DNA of 64,000 nt from Streptomyces sp. CG 926. Its GTDB lineage: Bacteria > Actinomycetota > Actinomycetes > Streptomycetales > Streptomycetaceae. The notes beneath the pieces were generated by a model. It made no database searches, was not told the origin of the DNA, and was given only the letters and a program-made list of their open reading frames with translations. Location: the NCBI RefSeq assembly GCF_003148825.1, contig NZ_QGGZ01000012.1, positions 186,001 through 250,000 on the forward strand, written 5' to 3'. Of this stretch, positions 33,783 through 41,944 are shown in pieces. How positions within the stretch are numbered: position 1 is the stretch's first letter; the number at the start of each line of letters is the position of its first letter. Both the position numbers and the translations under genes were made by a program.

Positions 33783-35126
33783 ATGACCGGCATCAGTGAC
33801 GATGTACTGCTTGTCCACGGCGGTACCCCGCTCGAGGGCGAGATCCGTGTCCGTGGTGCGAAGAACCTCGTGCCCAAGGCCATGGTCGCCGCTCTGCTCG
33901 GCAGCGGACCCAGCCGGCTGCGCAACGTTCCCGACATCCGTGACGTGCGCGTCGTCCGCGGGCTGCTCCAGCTGCACGGGGTGACGGTCCGTCCCGGCGA
34001 GGAGCCGGGCGAACTTGTCCTCGACCCCACCCATGTCGAGAGCGCGAACGTCGCCGACATCGACGCCCACGCGGGCTCGTCGCGCATCCCGATCCTGTTC
34101 TGCGGCCCCCTGCTGCACCGGCTCGGCCACGCCTTCATCCCGGGCCTCGGCGGCTGCGACATCGGCGGTCGGCCGATCGACTTCCACTTCGACGTGCTCC
34201 GCCAGTTCGGCGCGACCATCGAGAAGCGCGAGGGCGGCCAGTACCTGGAAGCCCCGCAGCGCCTGCGCGGCTGCAAGATCCGCCTCCCCTACCCGTCGGT
34301 CGGCTCGACCGAGCAGGTGCTGCTGACGGCCGTCCTGGCCGAGGGCGTCACCGAGCTCAGCAACGCCGCGGTGGAGCCGGAGATCGAGGACCTCATCTGC
34401 GTCCTGCAGAAGATGGGCGCGATCATCTCCGTCGACACGGACCGGACCATCCGGATCACCGGCGTCGACAGCCTCGGCGGTTACAACCACAAGGCCCTCC
34501 CGGACCGTCTGGAAGCCGCCTCCTGGGCCTCCGCGGCGCTCGCCACCGGCGGCAACATCTACGTGCGCGGTGCCCAGCAGCGCTCGATGATGACCTTCCT
34601 GAACACCTTCCGCCGCGTCGGCGGGGCGTTCGAGATCGACGACGACGGCATCCGCTTCTGGCACCCGGGCGGCCCGCTCAACGCCATCGCGCTGGAGACG
34701 GACGTCCACCCCGGCTTCCAGACCGACTGGCAGCAGCCGCTGGTCGTGGCCCTGACGCAGGCCTCCGGCCTGTCGATCGTCCACGAGACGGTCTACGAGT
34801 CCCGGCTCGGCTTCACCTCGGCGCTCAACCAGATGGGTGCTCACATCCAGCTGTACCGCGAGTGCCTGGGCGGCAGCGCCTGCCGCTTCGGCCAGCGCAA
34901 CTTCCTGCACTCGGCGGTCGTCTCCGGCCCCACCAAGCTGCAGGGCGCCGACCTGGTCATCCCCGACCTGCGCGGCGGATTCTCGTACCTGATCGCGGCC
35001 CTGGCCGCCGAGGGCACCTCGCGGGTCCACGGCATCGACCTGATCAACCGTGGCTACGAGAACTTCATGGAGAAGCTCGTGGAACTCGGCGCGAAGGTCG
35101 AACTCCCGGGCGGCGACCTCGTCTGA
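33783..35126 (+). CDS. murA: UDP-N-acetylglucosamine 1-carboxyvinyltransferase
   Basis: The 447-aa enzyme transfers enolpyruvate from PEP to UDP-GlcNAc, the first committed step of peptidoglycan synthesis. The EPSP-synthase fold shows RGAKN (Lys27), RVRG-type repeats and the mobile loop GLGGCDIGGRPID with Cys125, the residue attacked by fosfomycin. Cys rather than Asp implies fosfomycin sensitivity at the target level. Length is slightly above 420 aa. ATG at 33783; a strong terminator follows. Confidence 0.95.
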   Translation: MTGISDDVLLVHGGTPLEGEIRVRGAKNLVPKAMVAALLGSGPSRLRNVPDIRDVRVVRGLLQLHGVTVRPGEEPGELVLDPTHVESANVADIDAHAGSSRIPILFCGPLLHRLGHAFIPGLGGCDIGGRPIDFHFDVLRQFGATIEKREGGQYLEAPQRLRGCKIRLPYPSVGSTEQVLLTAVLAEGVTELSNAAVEPEIEDLICVLQKMGAIISVDTDRTIRITGVDSLGGYNHKALPDRLEAASWASAALATGGNIYVRGAQQRSMMTFLNTFRRVGGAFEIDDDGIRFWHPGGPLNAIALETDVHPGFQTDWQQPLVVALTQASGLSIVHETVYESRLGFTSALNQMGAHIQLYRECLGGSACRFGQRNFLHSAVVSGPTKLQGADLVIPDLRGGFSYLIAALAAEGTSRVHGIDLINRGYENFMEKLVELGAKVELPGGDLV

Positions 35127-35154
35127 GGCCCCCGCGCGCACGTCGCGTACGCAG

Positions 35155-35192
35155 AAGCCCCCCGGGCCCGCACAGGGCTCGGGGGGCTTTTC
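35155..35192 (+). terminator. murA intrinsic terminator
   Basis: A 14-bp stem starting AGCCCCCC and closing GGGGGGCT with one G-U pair is followed by TTTT, an unusually canonical rho-independent terminator for this genome. It starts 29 nt after the murA stop. Confidence 0.85.
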
Positions 35193-35420
35193 CGTGCGCC
35201 TCCACGCCCGCGCAGGAGCCGTACGGGCCGGCCTCGGCGCCCGCGCAGGGCTCCCGTACGGGCCGCGCAGCGGTCCCCGGAGACATGCCGCCGGCATACG
35301 TGGGCCCCGCCAGGCCCCTGACGGGCCCTCACAGGGCCTGCCAGGCCCGCCGGGCGGTCCAGGGACGGCCGCCCGCCCCTGCGGGCCCACCGGCCCGCGT
35401 CCGGCCCCGGACATGCCGAA
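35193..35420. other. GC-rich gap with imperfect tandem repeat, no gene
   Basis: No supported gene lies between the murA and hup terminators. Near 35206-35264 a block GCCCGCGCAGG...CGTACGGGCC occurs twice in imperfect form. The remainder is Pro/Gly-codon-like GC repeats of the kind found between convergent Streptomyces genes. Confidence 0.5.
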
Positions 35421-35451
35421 GGGCGGCCACCCCGCCCGGGGGTGACCGCCC
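35421..35451 (-). terminator. hup terminator hairpin
   Basis: GGGCGGCCACCCC (35421-35433) pairs with GGGGGTGACCGCCC (35438-35451) around a 4-nt loop, 65 nt past the HU stop. Confidence 0.7.
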
Positions 35452-35515
35452 ATCGTCGTTCTGCGTACTACTGCCGTTCCAAAGGCCGGTACGGCCCTCG
35501 GCGCCGGGGCAGGAC

Positions 35516-35797
35516 CTACTTGCCCTTGGCGGCTTCCTTGAGCTTGGAGCCCGCGGAGACCTTCACGCTGTAGCCGGCCGGGATCTGGATGGGGTCGCCG
35601 GTCTGCGGGTTGCGCGCGGTGCGAGCGGCACGGTGGGTGCGCTCGAAGGTCAGGAAGCCGGGGATGGTGACCTTCTCGTCGCCCTTGGCGACAATCTCGC
35701 CGACGGTCTCGGCGAGCGCGGCCAGAACGGCGTCGGCGTCCTTGCGGGTCACCTCGGCGCGCTCGGACAGAGCGGCCACCAGCTCACTGCGGTTCAT
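35516..35797 (-). CDS. hupA: HU-type nucleoid protein
   Basis: The 93-aa protein is the short, classical HU: MNRSELVAALSERAEVTRKDADAVL start, GFLTFERTHRAARTARNPQTG DNA-binding arm region and a Lys-rich end. It binds and bends DNA as a dimer without a mycobacterial-type Lys/Ala tail. The position beside murA and malic enzyme matches what I recall for HupA (SCO2950). ATG at 35797; its long leader contains a perfect hairpin. Confidence 0.94.
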   Translation of the reverse strand: MNRSELVAALSERAEVTRKDADAVLAALAETVGEIVAKGDEKVTIPGFLTFERTHRAARTARNPQTGDPIQIPAGYSVKVSAGSKLKEAAKGK

Positions 35798-35879
35798 GTT
35801 GTACTCCCGTGTTCAACTTGCCTTAGAGGCGTGAGATCGAAGCCGATGCTGCCAGGGCCCTAGGACAGTCCCCGGACCC

Positions 35880-35898
35880 GGGTCTGAACGTCAGACCC
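35880..35898. promoter_or_regulatory. perfect dyad in the HU upstream region
   Basis: GGGTCTGA-ACG-TCAGACCC is an 8-bp perfect inverted repeat 83 bp upstream of the HU start codon. It could be an operator or a 5'-UTR hairpin. The whole 340-bp gap (35798-36137) holds no supported gene. Confidence 0.45.
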
Positions 35899-36137
35899 TC
35901 TCGCCCGGTTACGCATCCTGCCCCCACCAGCGGCGGGAAAGCCAATCCGGCACCCGTCGGGGTCACACGAAAAGCGCCACAGTCACGCCGCGGTGACGCT
36001 CCGTCCACGCCCTCGCTCACACGCCGCTGCGGACCGCGGACCTCGCGGGCATCCCCGCAACCCTAGAGGCGGCCCGTCGGGCCCGCATCTCGCGACGCGC
36101 CGGGATCGGAGCGCCGTGAGGGCCGTCACAGCGGGGC

Positions 36138-37541
36138 TCAGCTCCCCGAGGCCGCCTTGCGGACGGCGCCCGCGACCGCGCCGGCGACCTTGTCGTTGAA
36201 CACCGACGGGATGATGTAGTTCGCGTTCAGCTCGTCCTCGCCCACGACGTCCGCCAGCGCGCTCGCGGCGGCCAGCATCATCTCCGTGTTCACGGTGCGG
36301 GACTGAGCGTCCAGCAGACCGCGGAAGACACCCGGGAAGACCAACACGTTGTTGATCTGGTTCGGGAAGTCGGAGCGGCCGGTGGCCACCACGGCGGCGG
36401 TCTGGCGGGCCACGGCCGGGTCCACCTCGGGGTCCGGGTTCGCGAGCGCGAACACGATCGCGCCTTCCGCCATCGCGGCGACGTCCTCGCCGGACAGCAC
36501 GTTCGGGGCCGAGACACCGATGAACACGTCGGCGCCGACCACGGCCTCCTTCAGCGTGCCCGTGTAGCCCTCGGGGTTGGTGTTGTCGGCGATCCAGCGC
36601 AGCGGGGAGTCCGCGGCCGCGTCGACGAGGTCGGGGCGGTCCGCGTGCACGACGCCGTGGATGTCGGCGCTCACCGCGTTCTTGACGCCCGCCGCGAGGA
36701 GCAGCTTGAGGATGGCCGTACCGGCCGCGCCGGCGCCCGACATGACCACCTTGACGTCGCCAACTGCCTTGCCCACCACGCGCAGTGCGTTGGTGAGGGC
36801 GGCGAGCACGACGATCGCGGTGCCGTGCTGGTCGTCGTGGAAGACGGGGATGTCGAGGGCCTCGCGCAGCCGGGCCTCGATCTCGAAGCAGCGCGGCGCG
36901 GAGATGTCCTCCAGGTTGATGCCCGCGAAGCCGGGGGCGATCGCCTTGACGGCGGCCACGATCTCGTCGGGGTCCTGGGTGTCCAGGCAGATCGGCCAGG
37001 CGTCGATGTCGGCGAAGCGCTTGAAGAGGGCCGCCTTGCCCTCCATGACCGGCATGGCGGCCATCGGGCCGATGTTGCCCAGGCCCAGCACGGCCGAGCC
37101 GTCCGTCACGACTGCGACGGTGTTGCGCTTGATGGTCAGGCGCCGGGCGTCCTCGGGGTTCTCGGCGATCGCCATGCACACGCGGGCCACGCCCGGGGTG
37201 TAGATCATCGAGAGGTCGTCACGGTTGCGGATGGGGTGCTTGGACGCCATCTCGATCTTGCCGCCGAGGTGCATCAGGAAGGTACGGTCGGAGACCTTGC
37301 CGAGGCTGACGCCCTCGATGCCGCGCAGCTTCTCGACGATCTCGTCGGCGTGCGCGGTGGAGGTCGCGGCGATGGTGACGTCGATCCGGAGCTTCTCGTG
37401 GCCGGATGCGGTCACGTCGAGGCCGGTGACCGAGCCGCCGGAGGACTCCACGGCGGTGGTGAGCTGGGAGACCGCGGTTCCGCTCGCGGGCACTTCCAGG
37501 CGGACCGTCATCGAATACGAGACGCTGGGCGCCGTTGCCAT
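36138..37541 (-). CDS. NAD(P)-dependent malic enzyme with N-terminal ACT domain
   Basis: The 467-aa enzyme decarboxylates malate to pyruvate. An ACT-like regulatory domain (about residues 8-80, ending VSLGKVSDRTFLMHLGGKIE) precedes the malic domain (SMIYTPGVARVC, Tyr of catalysis; VVTDGSAVLGLGNIGPMA). The NAD-binding domain (VVMSGAGAAGTAILKLL) follows, with FPNQINNVLVFPG at the end. The ACT domain suggests allosteric control. The ATG at 37541 is chosen because the upstream open frame lacks family sequence. A 190-bp leader precedes it. Confidence 0.95.
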   Translation of the reverse strand: MATAPSVSYSMTVRLEVPASGTAVSQLTTAVESSGGSVTGLDVTASGHEKLRIDVTIAATSTAHADEIVEKLRGIEGVSLGKVSDRTFLMHLGGKIEMASKHPIRNRDDLSMIYTPGVARVCMAIAENPEDARRLTIKRNTVAVVTDGSAVLGLGNIGPMAAMPVMEGKAALFKRFADIDAWPICLDTQDPDEIVAAVKAIAPGFAGINLEDISAPRCFEIEARLREALDIPVFHDDQHGTAIVVLAALTNALRVVGKAVGDVKVVMSGAGAAGTAILKLLLAAGVKNAVSADIHGVVHADRPDLVDAAADSPLRWIADNTNPEGYTGTLKEAVVGADVFIGVSAPNVLSGEDVAAMAEGAIVFALANPDPEVDPAVARQTAAVVATGRSDFPNQINNVLVFPGVFRGLLDAQSRTVNTEMMLAAASALADVVGEDELNANYIIPSVFNDKVAGAVAGAVRKAASGS

Positions 37542-37731
37542 GGCCGTGTTCCTCTTCTGTCCCTGGTTCGCTGTAACACACAGAGCCCCGCTGCACAGCC
37601 AGGTGCGGCAGGACCTGTTGTCCGATCGTCCCACCTACCAGCCAGTACAAGGTAACCAGCTACAAAATTCGGAAAGACTCTTCCACCATACGAGATACCT
37701 CTGGTGTTCGGAATGGTGGGGTCATACGAAA
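37542..37731 (-). promoter_or_regulatory. malic enzyme upstream region
   Basis: This 190-bp stretch holds no gene. It is relatively AT-rich, with the TATGGT-type hexamer near 37692 and TGTAG/TTACCT hexamers near 37650-37665 as possible -10 boxes on the minus strand. None could be fixed with confidence. Confidence 0.35.
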
Positions 37732-37769
37732 CAGGTCCGCGCCCCCCACAGGTGGGGGACGCGGACCTG
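37732..37769 (-). terminator. long hairpin terminator downstream of candidate RNA
   Basis: CAGGTCCGCG... pairs over 17 positions (37732-37748 with 37753-37769, one mismatch near the loop) around a 4-nt tip. TACGAA/TTCGTA flanks extend the dyad. On the minus strand it is followed by TTTCG. It lies between the helicase and malic enzyme genes. Confidence 0.7.
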
Positions 37770-37880
37770 GTCATTCGTACGTTGAAGACACCGACCCGCC
37801 ATGCTCGCCTCGCGGCAAGTGGTCGCTCTGAGCGACGAAGGTTGGGCCCGGGGGCTTGGATCGAGTCGGTGCCGTACCCA
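37732..37880 (-). ncRNA. candidate structured small RNA or leader
   Basis: On the minus strand the segment folds as a closed multi-helix unit. The outer stem CACCGAC/GTCGGTG pairs 37865-37871 with 37789-37795. Inside are a hairpin GTCGCT-CAG-AGCGAC (37822-37836) and a hairpin CTTGCC-GCGA-GGCGAG (37804-37819) with a GNRA tetraloop; its G-U pair exists only on this strand. A strong terminator hairpin follows. A TAGCCT hexamer near 37881-37886 could be a -10 box. No known RNA family was recognised. Confidence 0.45.
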
Positions 37881-38033
37881 GGCTAACAAAGGATCGCCGA
37901 AAGTGATCCCCCTGCTCGCACCCGTATCCGAGCACCACGCTCCTGGCCGCGGACCATCCGGCTGTACGAGGCCCTGAGCGGGCCGGGAGCCCGGCGACGA
38001 ACCGCCACCGTCGGGCCGATCCACCGGGCACCC

Positions 38034-40340
38034 CTACGGCAGCAGCAGCTCCGGCACCCCGTCGGCGTCCGGCTTGTCCCGGTCGGCCGAGACCACCGTC
38101 AGCTGCTGCGTCGCACGCGTCAGCGCCACGTACAGCACCCGCAGGCCCGCCGGGGACTCGTCCGCGATCTCCGCCGGGGAGACCACCACCGTCGCGTCGT
38201 ACTCCAGGCCCTTGGCCTCCAGGCTGCCCAGCGCCACCGCCCGCCCGCCGAGGTCCGCGAGCCAGCCCGCGGCCTCCGCCCGCCGGTCCATCGCCACGAC
38301 CACGCCGACGGTGCCGTCCACCTGCTCCAGCAGCCGCCGGGTCTCCTCCCGGACCGCCGTGCCGAGATCGCCCGCGGCGGCCGTGAAGCGGGGCTCCAGG
38401 CCCGTGGAGCGCACCGCCGTCGGCGGTTCCATGCCGGGCATCGCCAGGCGCAGCACCCGGGAGGCGACCTCGGCGACCTCCGCCGGGTTGCGGTAGTTGA
38501 CCGTCAGGGTGAACCGCCGGCGCGGGCGGGAGCCCAGGGCCTCGTCCCGGGCCGCGGCCGCCTCCTGCGGATCCGTCCAGGAGGACTGCGCCGGGTCGCC
38601 GACCACCGTCCAGGTGCCGTGCCGGCCCCGGCGGCCCACCATCCGCCACTGCATCGGCGTCAGGTCCTGGGCCTCGTCCACGATGACGTGCGCGTACTCG
38701 GTGCGCTCCGCCGCGAGCCGCTCGGCCCGCTCCCACTGCGTCTCCTCGCGGGTCGGCATCAGCTCCTCCAGCCCGCTGAGCTGGTCGAGCGGATCCATCT
38801 CCCGTCTGCGCTTCGGCCGCGCCGGGGCACCCAGCAGCAGCTGGAGCTCGTCCAGCAGCGCCACGTCGTGCACCGACAGGGGGCCCTTGCCGTCCGGGCC
38901 CACCCGGCGCAGCGAGCGGGCCAGCTGGCGGCTCTCGCGCGGGTTCAGGTCCCGGCGCGACCAGCGGCCGAGGTGGCGCTCGTCGGCGAGCGCGGCGAGC
39001 ACCGTGCGCGGGGTCAGCTCGGGCCACCAGGCGTCGAGGAAGCCGATGAAGGCGTCCTCGGTGGAGATGTCCTCGTCGAAGGCGGAGCGCAGTTCGGCGG
39101 CCAGCTCCGGGTCGCTGTGCCGGCCGGCGCCGCCGGACTTGGCGTAGAGGGCGTCGAGCAGCAGCTTGCGGGCGCGCGGGCGCAGCAGGTTGACCGGGGC
39201 GGTGCCGCCGAGCACGTTCTGCCGGATCCGGTTCAGCTCGTCGGCCTCCAGCTCCTGGCGGCGGCCGAAGGCCACCACGCGCAGCCGGTCGGGGGCGCCG
39301 CCGAGCTCCAGGGCGCCGCGTACGGCCTTGCGGAGCACCTTGAGCATCCGGGAGGAGCCCTTGATCCGGGCCACCGCCGGGGAGTCGTAGGTGGTCGCCT
39401 CCGCGCCGTCGACGAGCGAGCCCAGCGCCCGGATGGCCACCTGGCCCTCCTCGCCGAGCGAGGGCAGCACGCCCTCGGTGTACGCGACGAGCAGCGGGGT
39501 CGGCGAGACGATCAGGATGCCGCCGGAGTAGCGGCGCCGGTCCTGGTAGAGCAGGTAGGCGGCGCGGTGCAGCGCGACGGCGGTCTTGCCGGTTCCGGGG
39601 CCGCCCGCGACCTCGGCCACGGAGGCGGCGGGGGCCCGGATGACCAGGTCCTGCTCGGCCTGGATGGAGGAGACGATGTCGCGCATCGAGTGCGTACGGG
39701 CCCGCCCGAGGGCGGCCATCAGGGCGCCGTCGCCGATGGCGGGCAGCTCCCGGCCGTCGAGGGAGGCGGTGACCTCGGGACGCATCAGGTCGTCCTCGAC
39801 GCCCAGCACCTTGCGGCCCTTGGAACGGATGACGCGGCGGCGCACGACCCGGCCGGGCTCCTTGGGCGTGGAACGGTAGAACGGCGCGGCGGCCGGCGCG
39901 CGCCAGTCGATGACCAGCGGCGCGTAGTCGGAGTCCAGGACTCCGATACGGCCGATGTGCAGCGTCTCGGCGATGTCGGCGGTGAGGTCCTCGCGGATCG
40001 CGTCGTCGGCGGGCTCGACGGAGGTGTACGCGCCGTCCGCGCCGCGCTCCCCGTCCTTGCCGAGCACCAGGTCGATGCGGCCGAACAGGAAGTCCTCGAA
40101 CTCGTTGTTCAGCCGGTTCAGGTGGATACCCGCCCGGAAGACCTGGGCGTCACGCTCGGCGAGCGCGCCGGGCGTACCCACCTGGCCGCGCTTGGCGGCG
40201 TCGTTCATGAGGAACTCGGCCTCGTGGATCTTCTCCTCAAGGCGTCGGTACACCTGGTCGAGATGCGTCTGCTCGACCGCGATCTCCCGATCGCGGACGG
40301 AATCCGCCGTGCTGTCGACAGCGGCATTCTGCGCGGCCAC
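38034..40340 (-). CDS. HelD/HelR-type RNA-polymerase-associated UvrD-like helicase
   Basis: The 768-aa SF1 ATPase has a coiled-coil N-terminus (about 10-60), then motifs I AGGPGTGKT (Lys252), II VIVDEAQDLTP and III VVGDPAQSSW. A long insert separates motifs I and II, and motif VI ALTRATQQL is at the end. This layout is that of HelD proteins, which recycle stalled RNA polymerase; the Streptomyces HelR branch also protects it from rifamycins. GTG at 40340 sits 5 nt after AAGGGGG and is preferred over a TTG 36 bp upstream. No rifamycin-associated element was found upstream, so the HelR label is open. Confidence 0.9.
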   Translation of the reverse strand: MAAQNAAVDSTADSVRDREIAVEQTHLDQVYRRLEEKIHEAEFLMNDAAKRGQVGTPGALAERDAQVFRAGIHLNRLNNEFEDFLFGRIDLVLGKDGERGADGAYTSVEPADDAIREDLTADIAETLHIGRIGVLDSDYAPLVIDWRAPAAAPFYRSTPKEPGRVVRRRVIRSKGRKVLGVEDDLMRPEVTASLDGRELPAIGDGALMAALGRARTHSMRDIVSSIQAEQDLVIRAPAASVAEVAGGPGTGKTAVALHRAAYLLYQDRRRYSGGILIVSPTPLLVAYTEGVLPSLGEEGQVAIRALGSLVDGAEATTYDSPAVARIKGSSRMLKVLRKAVRGALELGGAPDRLRVVAFGRRQELEADELNRIRQNVLGGTAPVNLLRPRARKLLLDALYAKSGGAGRHSDPELAAELRSAFDEDISTEDAFIGFLDAWWPELTPRTVLAALADERHLGRWSRRDLNPRESRQLARSLRRVGPDGKGPLSVHDVALLDELQLLLGAPARPKRRREMDPLDQLSGLEELMPTREETQWERAERLAAERTEYAHVIVDEAQDLTPMQWRMVGRRGRHGTWTVVGDPAQSSWTDPQEAAAARDEALGSRPRRRFTLTVNYRNPAEVAEVASRVLRLAMPGMEPPTAVRSTGLEPRFTAAAGDLGTAVREETRRLLEQVDGTVGVVVAMDRRAEAAGWLADLGGRAVALGSLEAKGLEYDATVVVSPAEIADESPAGLRVLYVALTRATQQLTVVSADRDKPDADGVPELLLP

Positions 40341-40455
40341 CAAGGCCCCCTTCTGACGTGCATGGGCGACCGTCAACCGTACGCGAATCGGCCCCCTGTC
40401 CGCACGCCCGTTCCGGAACCGGTCTCGCAGGGTGGTACGCCCCGCACCAGGACCC

Positions 40456-41016
40456 TTACCTGGACCCGGCCGCCAGGACCCGGCGGCGGTGCCGCGCCAC
40501 GCGCTCCCGGTTCCCGCAGCGCTCGCTGGAGCACCACCGGCGTCGGTGGCCGCGGGAGGTGTCCAGGTAGACGCGGGTGCAGCCGTCGCCGGCGCAGGCC
40601 CGCAGCAGGGCCAGGTCGCCGGGGTCGGTCAGCAGCTCGACGGCGTCCCGGGCGACGGCCGCGAGCAGCGCGCCGCACTCCACGCCGCCGCACAACTCCC
40701 GTACGAGGTGGCCTTCCTGGTCCCGTACGGCGCACAGCCCGGGGGGTGGTCCGGCGGCCAGCGCGTTGACCCGGGCGAGGGCGCTCTCGTCGGTGTCGGT
40801 ACCGAGCAGTTCCGCCCGTACGAGGGTTTCCACGTCGGCGCGCAGGGACCGGAAGGCCGCGGCCCAGTCGGGCCCCACCCGGGTGAGTGGTGTCCGATCG
40901 GGGACCAGACCGGCGCCGGCGAGCCACAGCCGCAGCTCGTCTCCGTCGGGGATCGCCTCGTGGGGGGTGAAGGTGGCCACCAGGTCCAGACAGACCCGCC
41001 CGGTATCGAACCGCAT
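40456..41016 (-). CDS. CGNR zinc-finger regulator (ABATE domain)
   Basis: The 186-aa protein has an N-terminal ABATE-like stress domain (about 1-130) and a C-terminal CGNR zinc finger: CAGDGCTRVYLDTSRGHRRRWCSSERCGNR split into Cys-x4-Cys and Cys-x4-CGNR. The family is a putative transcription factor group common in actinobacteria; the effector is unknown. ATG at 41016. It is followed downstream by helD 115 bp away on the same strand. Upstream lies the tandem-repeat field. Confidence 0.92.
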   Translation of the reverse strand: MRFDTGRVCLDLVATFTPHEAIPDGDELRLWLAGAGLVPDRTPLTRVGPDWAAAFRSLRADVETLVRAELLGTDTDESALARVNALAAGPPPGLCAVRDQEGHLVRELCGGVECGALLAAVARDAVELLTDPGDLALLRACAGDGCTRVYLDTSRGHRRRWCSSERCGNRERVARHRRRVLAAGSR

Positions 41017-41124
41017 GCCGTCAGCCTCCCGTCGTGGGGGTGCCGTACCAGATTGCCGCCCGCCGGCCCCCAACGGAAGCCCCCGAACCGGTGGGTCCGC
41101 CCCACCGCTCCGCGCCCCGCGATC

Positions 41125-41224
41125 CAGCCCCGCCGAGCCACTCCCAGCCCCGCCGGACCACTTCCAGCCCCGCCGGACCACTTTCAGCCCCGCCGGACCA
41201 CTTTCAGCCCCGCCGGACCACTTT
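41125..41224. repeat. 20-bp tandem repeat array
   Basis: Five consecutive 20-bp units with consensus CAGCCCCGCCGGACCACTTT start at 41125, 41145, 41165, 41185 and 41205. The last three are identical. The next unit merges into the palindromic element at 41225. The array thus seems to be an amplified head (CAGCCCCGCCGG) of the REP-like element. It lies in a 367-bp gap with no gene. Confidence 0.9.
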
Positions 41225-41334
41225 CAGCCTCGCCGGCGTTTGAGGCGCGGGGTCTGGGGCGGAGCCCCAGGGAACCCGGCTCCGCCGGGCACCGGGCTCC
41301 GCCCGGACCCGCGCCTCAAACGCCGGCGAGGCTG
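41225..41334. repeat. REP-like inverted-repeat element
   Basis: Two 25-bp arms, 41225-41249 and 41310-41334, are perfect reverse complements (start CAGCCTCGCCGGCG). Between them are further GC-rich hairpins. As RNA it would be a large cruciform, possibly ending the GNAT transcript. The same arms recur at 11428 and 54594-54703. Confidence 0.88.
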
Positions 41335-41383
41335 GATTTGCCGGACCGAGGCTGAAAGTGGCCCAGCCGAGGCGCCGCCCGGG

Positions 41384-41935
41384 CTAGGGCGGTGGGGGGT
41401 TGTCGTGGAGGAGGCGTTGGAAGAGGCGGTGGTCGCGCCAGGCGCCGTCGATGTGCAGGAAGCGCGGCGCGAGGCCGTACTGCTCGAAGCCCGCCTTCGC
41501 CAGCACCCGCTGCGAGGCGAGGTTGTCGACCAGCGTGCCGGCCTCCACCCGGTGCAGACCCAGCTCGTCGCGCGCGACCCGGCAGACCTGCGCCACGGCC
41601 GCGGAGGCCACCCCCTTGCCGTGCCAGGCCCGGTCGACCCAGTAGCCCACACCACCGCTGCACAGCGGCCCGTACGCGATCGAGCCGAGGTTGATCGCGC
41701 CGACGGGCGCACCGGTGGCCGTCTCGACGAACACGTACGGGACGATCCGCCCCGCGTCCCGCTCGGCGAGCACGCCCTCGAGCCGCTCCCGCTGGCCGGC
41801 CTCCGTGTAGAAGGCCTCCGGCCGGACCGGCTCGAAGCGCGCCATGAAGGCCCGGTTCCGTGCGAACGTCTCGGCCAGGCCCGCCGCGTCGTCGAGCACG
41901 ACGCCCCGCATCTCGACCCCGTCAACAATGATCAT
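41384..41935 (-). CDS. GNAT N-acetyltransferase, RimJ/RimL-like
   Basis: The 183-aa protein has the GNAT fold of the Acetyltransf_3 group: GVGYWVDRAWHGKGVASAAV is the acetyl-CoA-binding motif A in short pieces, and NLASQRVLAKAGFE is motif B. The substrate could be an N-terminal amine of a protein or a small amine. ATG at 41935 is 9 bp past the nnaR stop, so it may be co-transcribed with the nitrate regulator. Confidence 0.92.
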   Translation of the reverse strand: MIIVDGVEMRGVVLDDAAGLAETFARNRAFMARFEPVRPEAFYTEAGQRERLEGVLAERDAGRIVPYVFVETATGAPVGAINLGSIAYGPLCSGGVGYWVDRAWHGKGVASAAVAQVCRVARDELGLHRVEAGTLVDNLASQRVLAKAGFEQYGLAPRFLHIDGAWRDHRLFQRLLHDNPPPP

Positions 41936-41944
41936 CCCGGCACG

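Noticed and set aside
40340..40455. Rifamycin-associated element upstream of the HelD-type gene
   Set aside because: No convincing inverted repeat of that type was found.
41125..41224. CRISPR-like repeat array
   Set aside because: Units are contiguous 20-mers without spacers and no cas genes are near; it is a simple tandem repeat.
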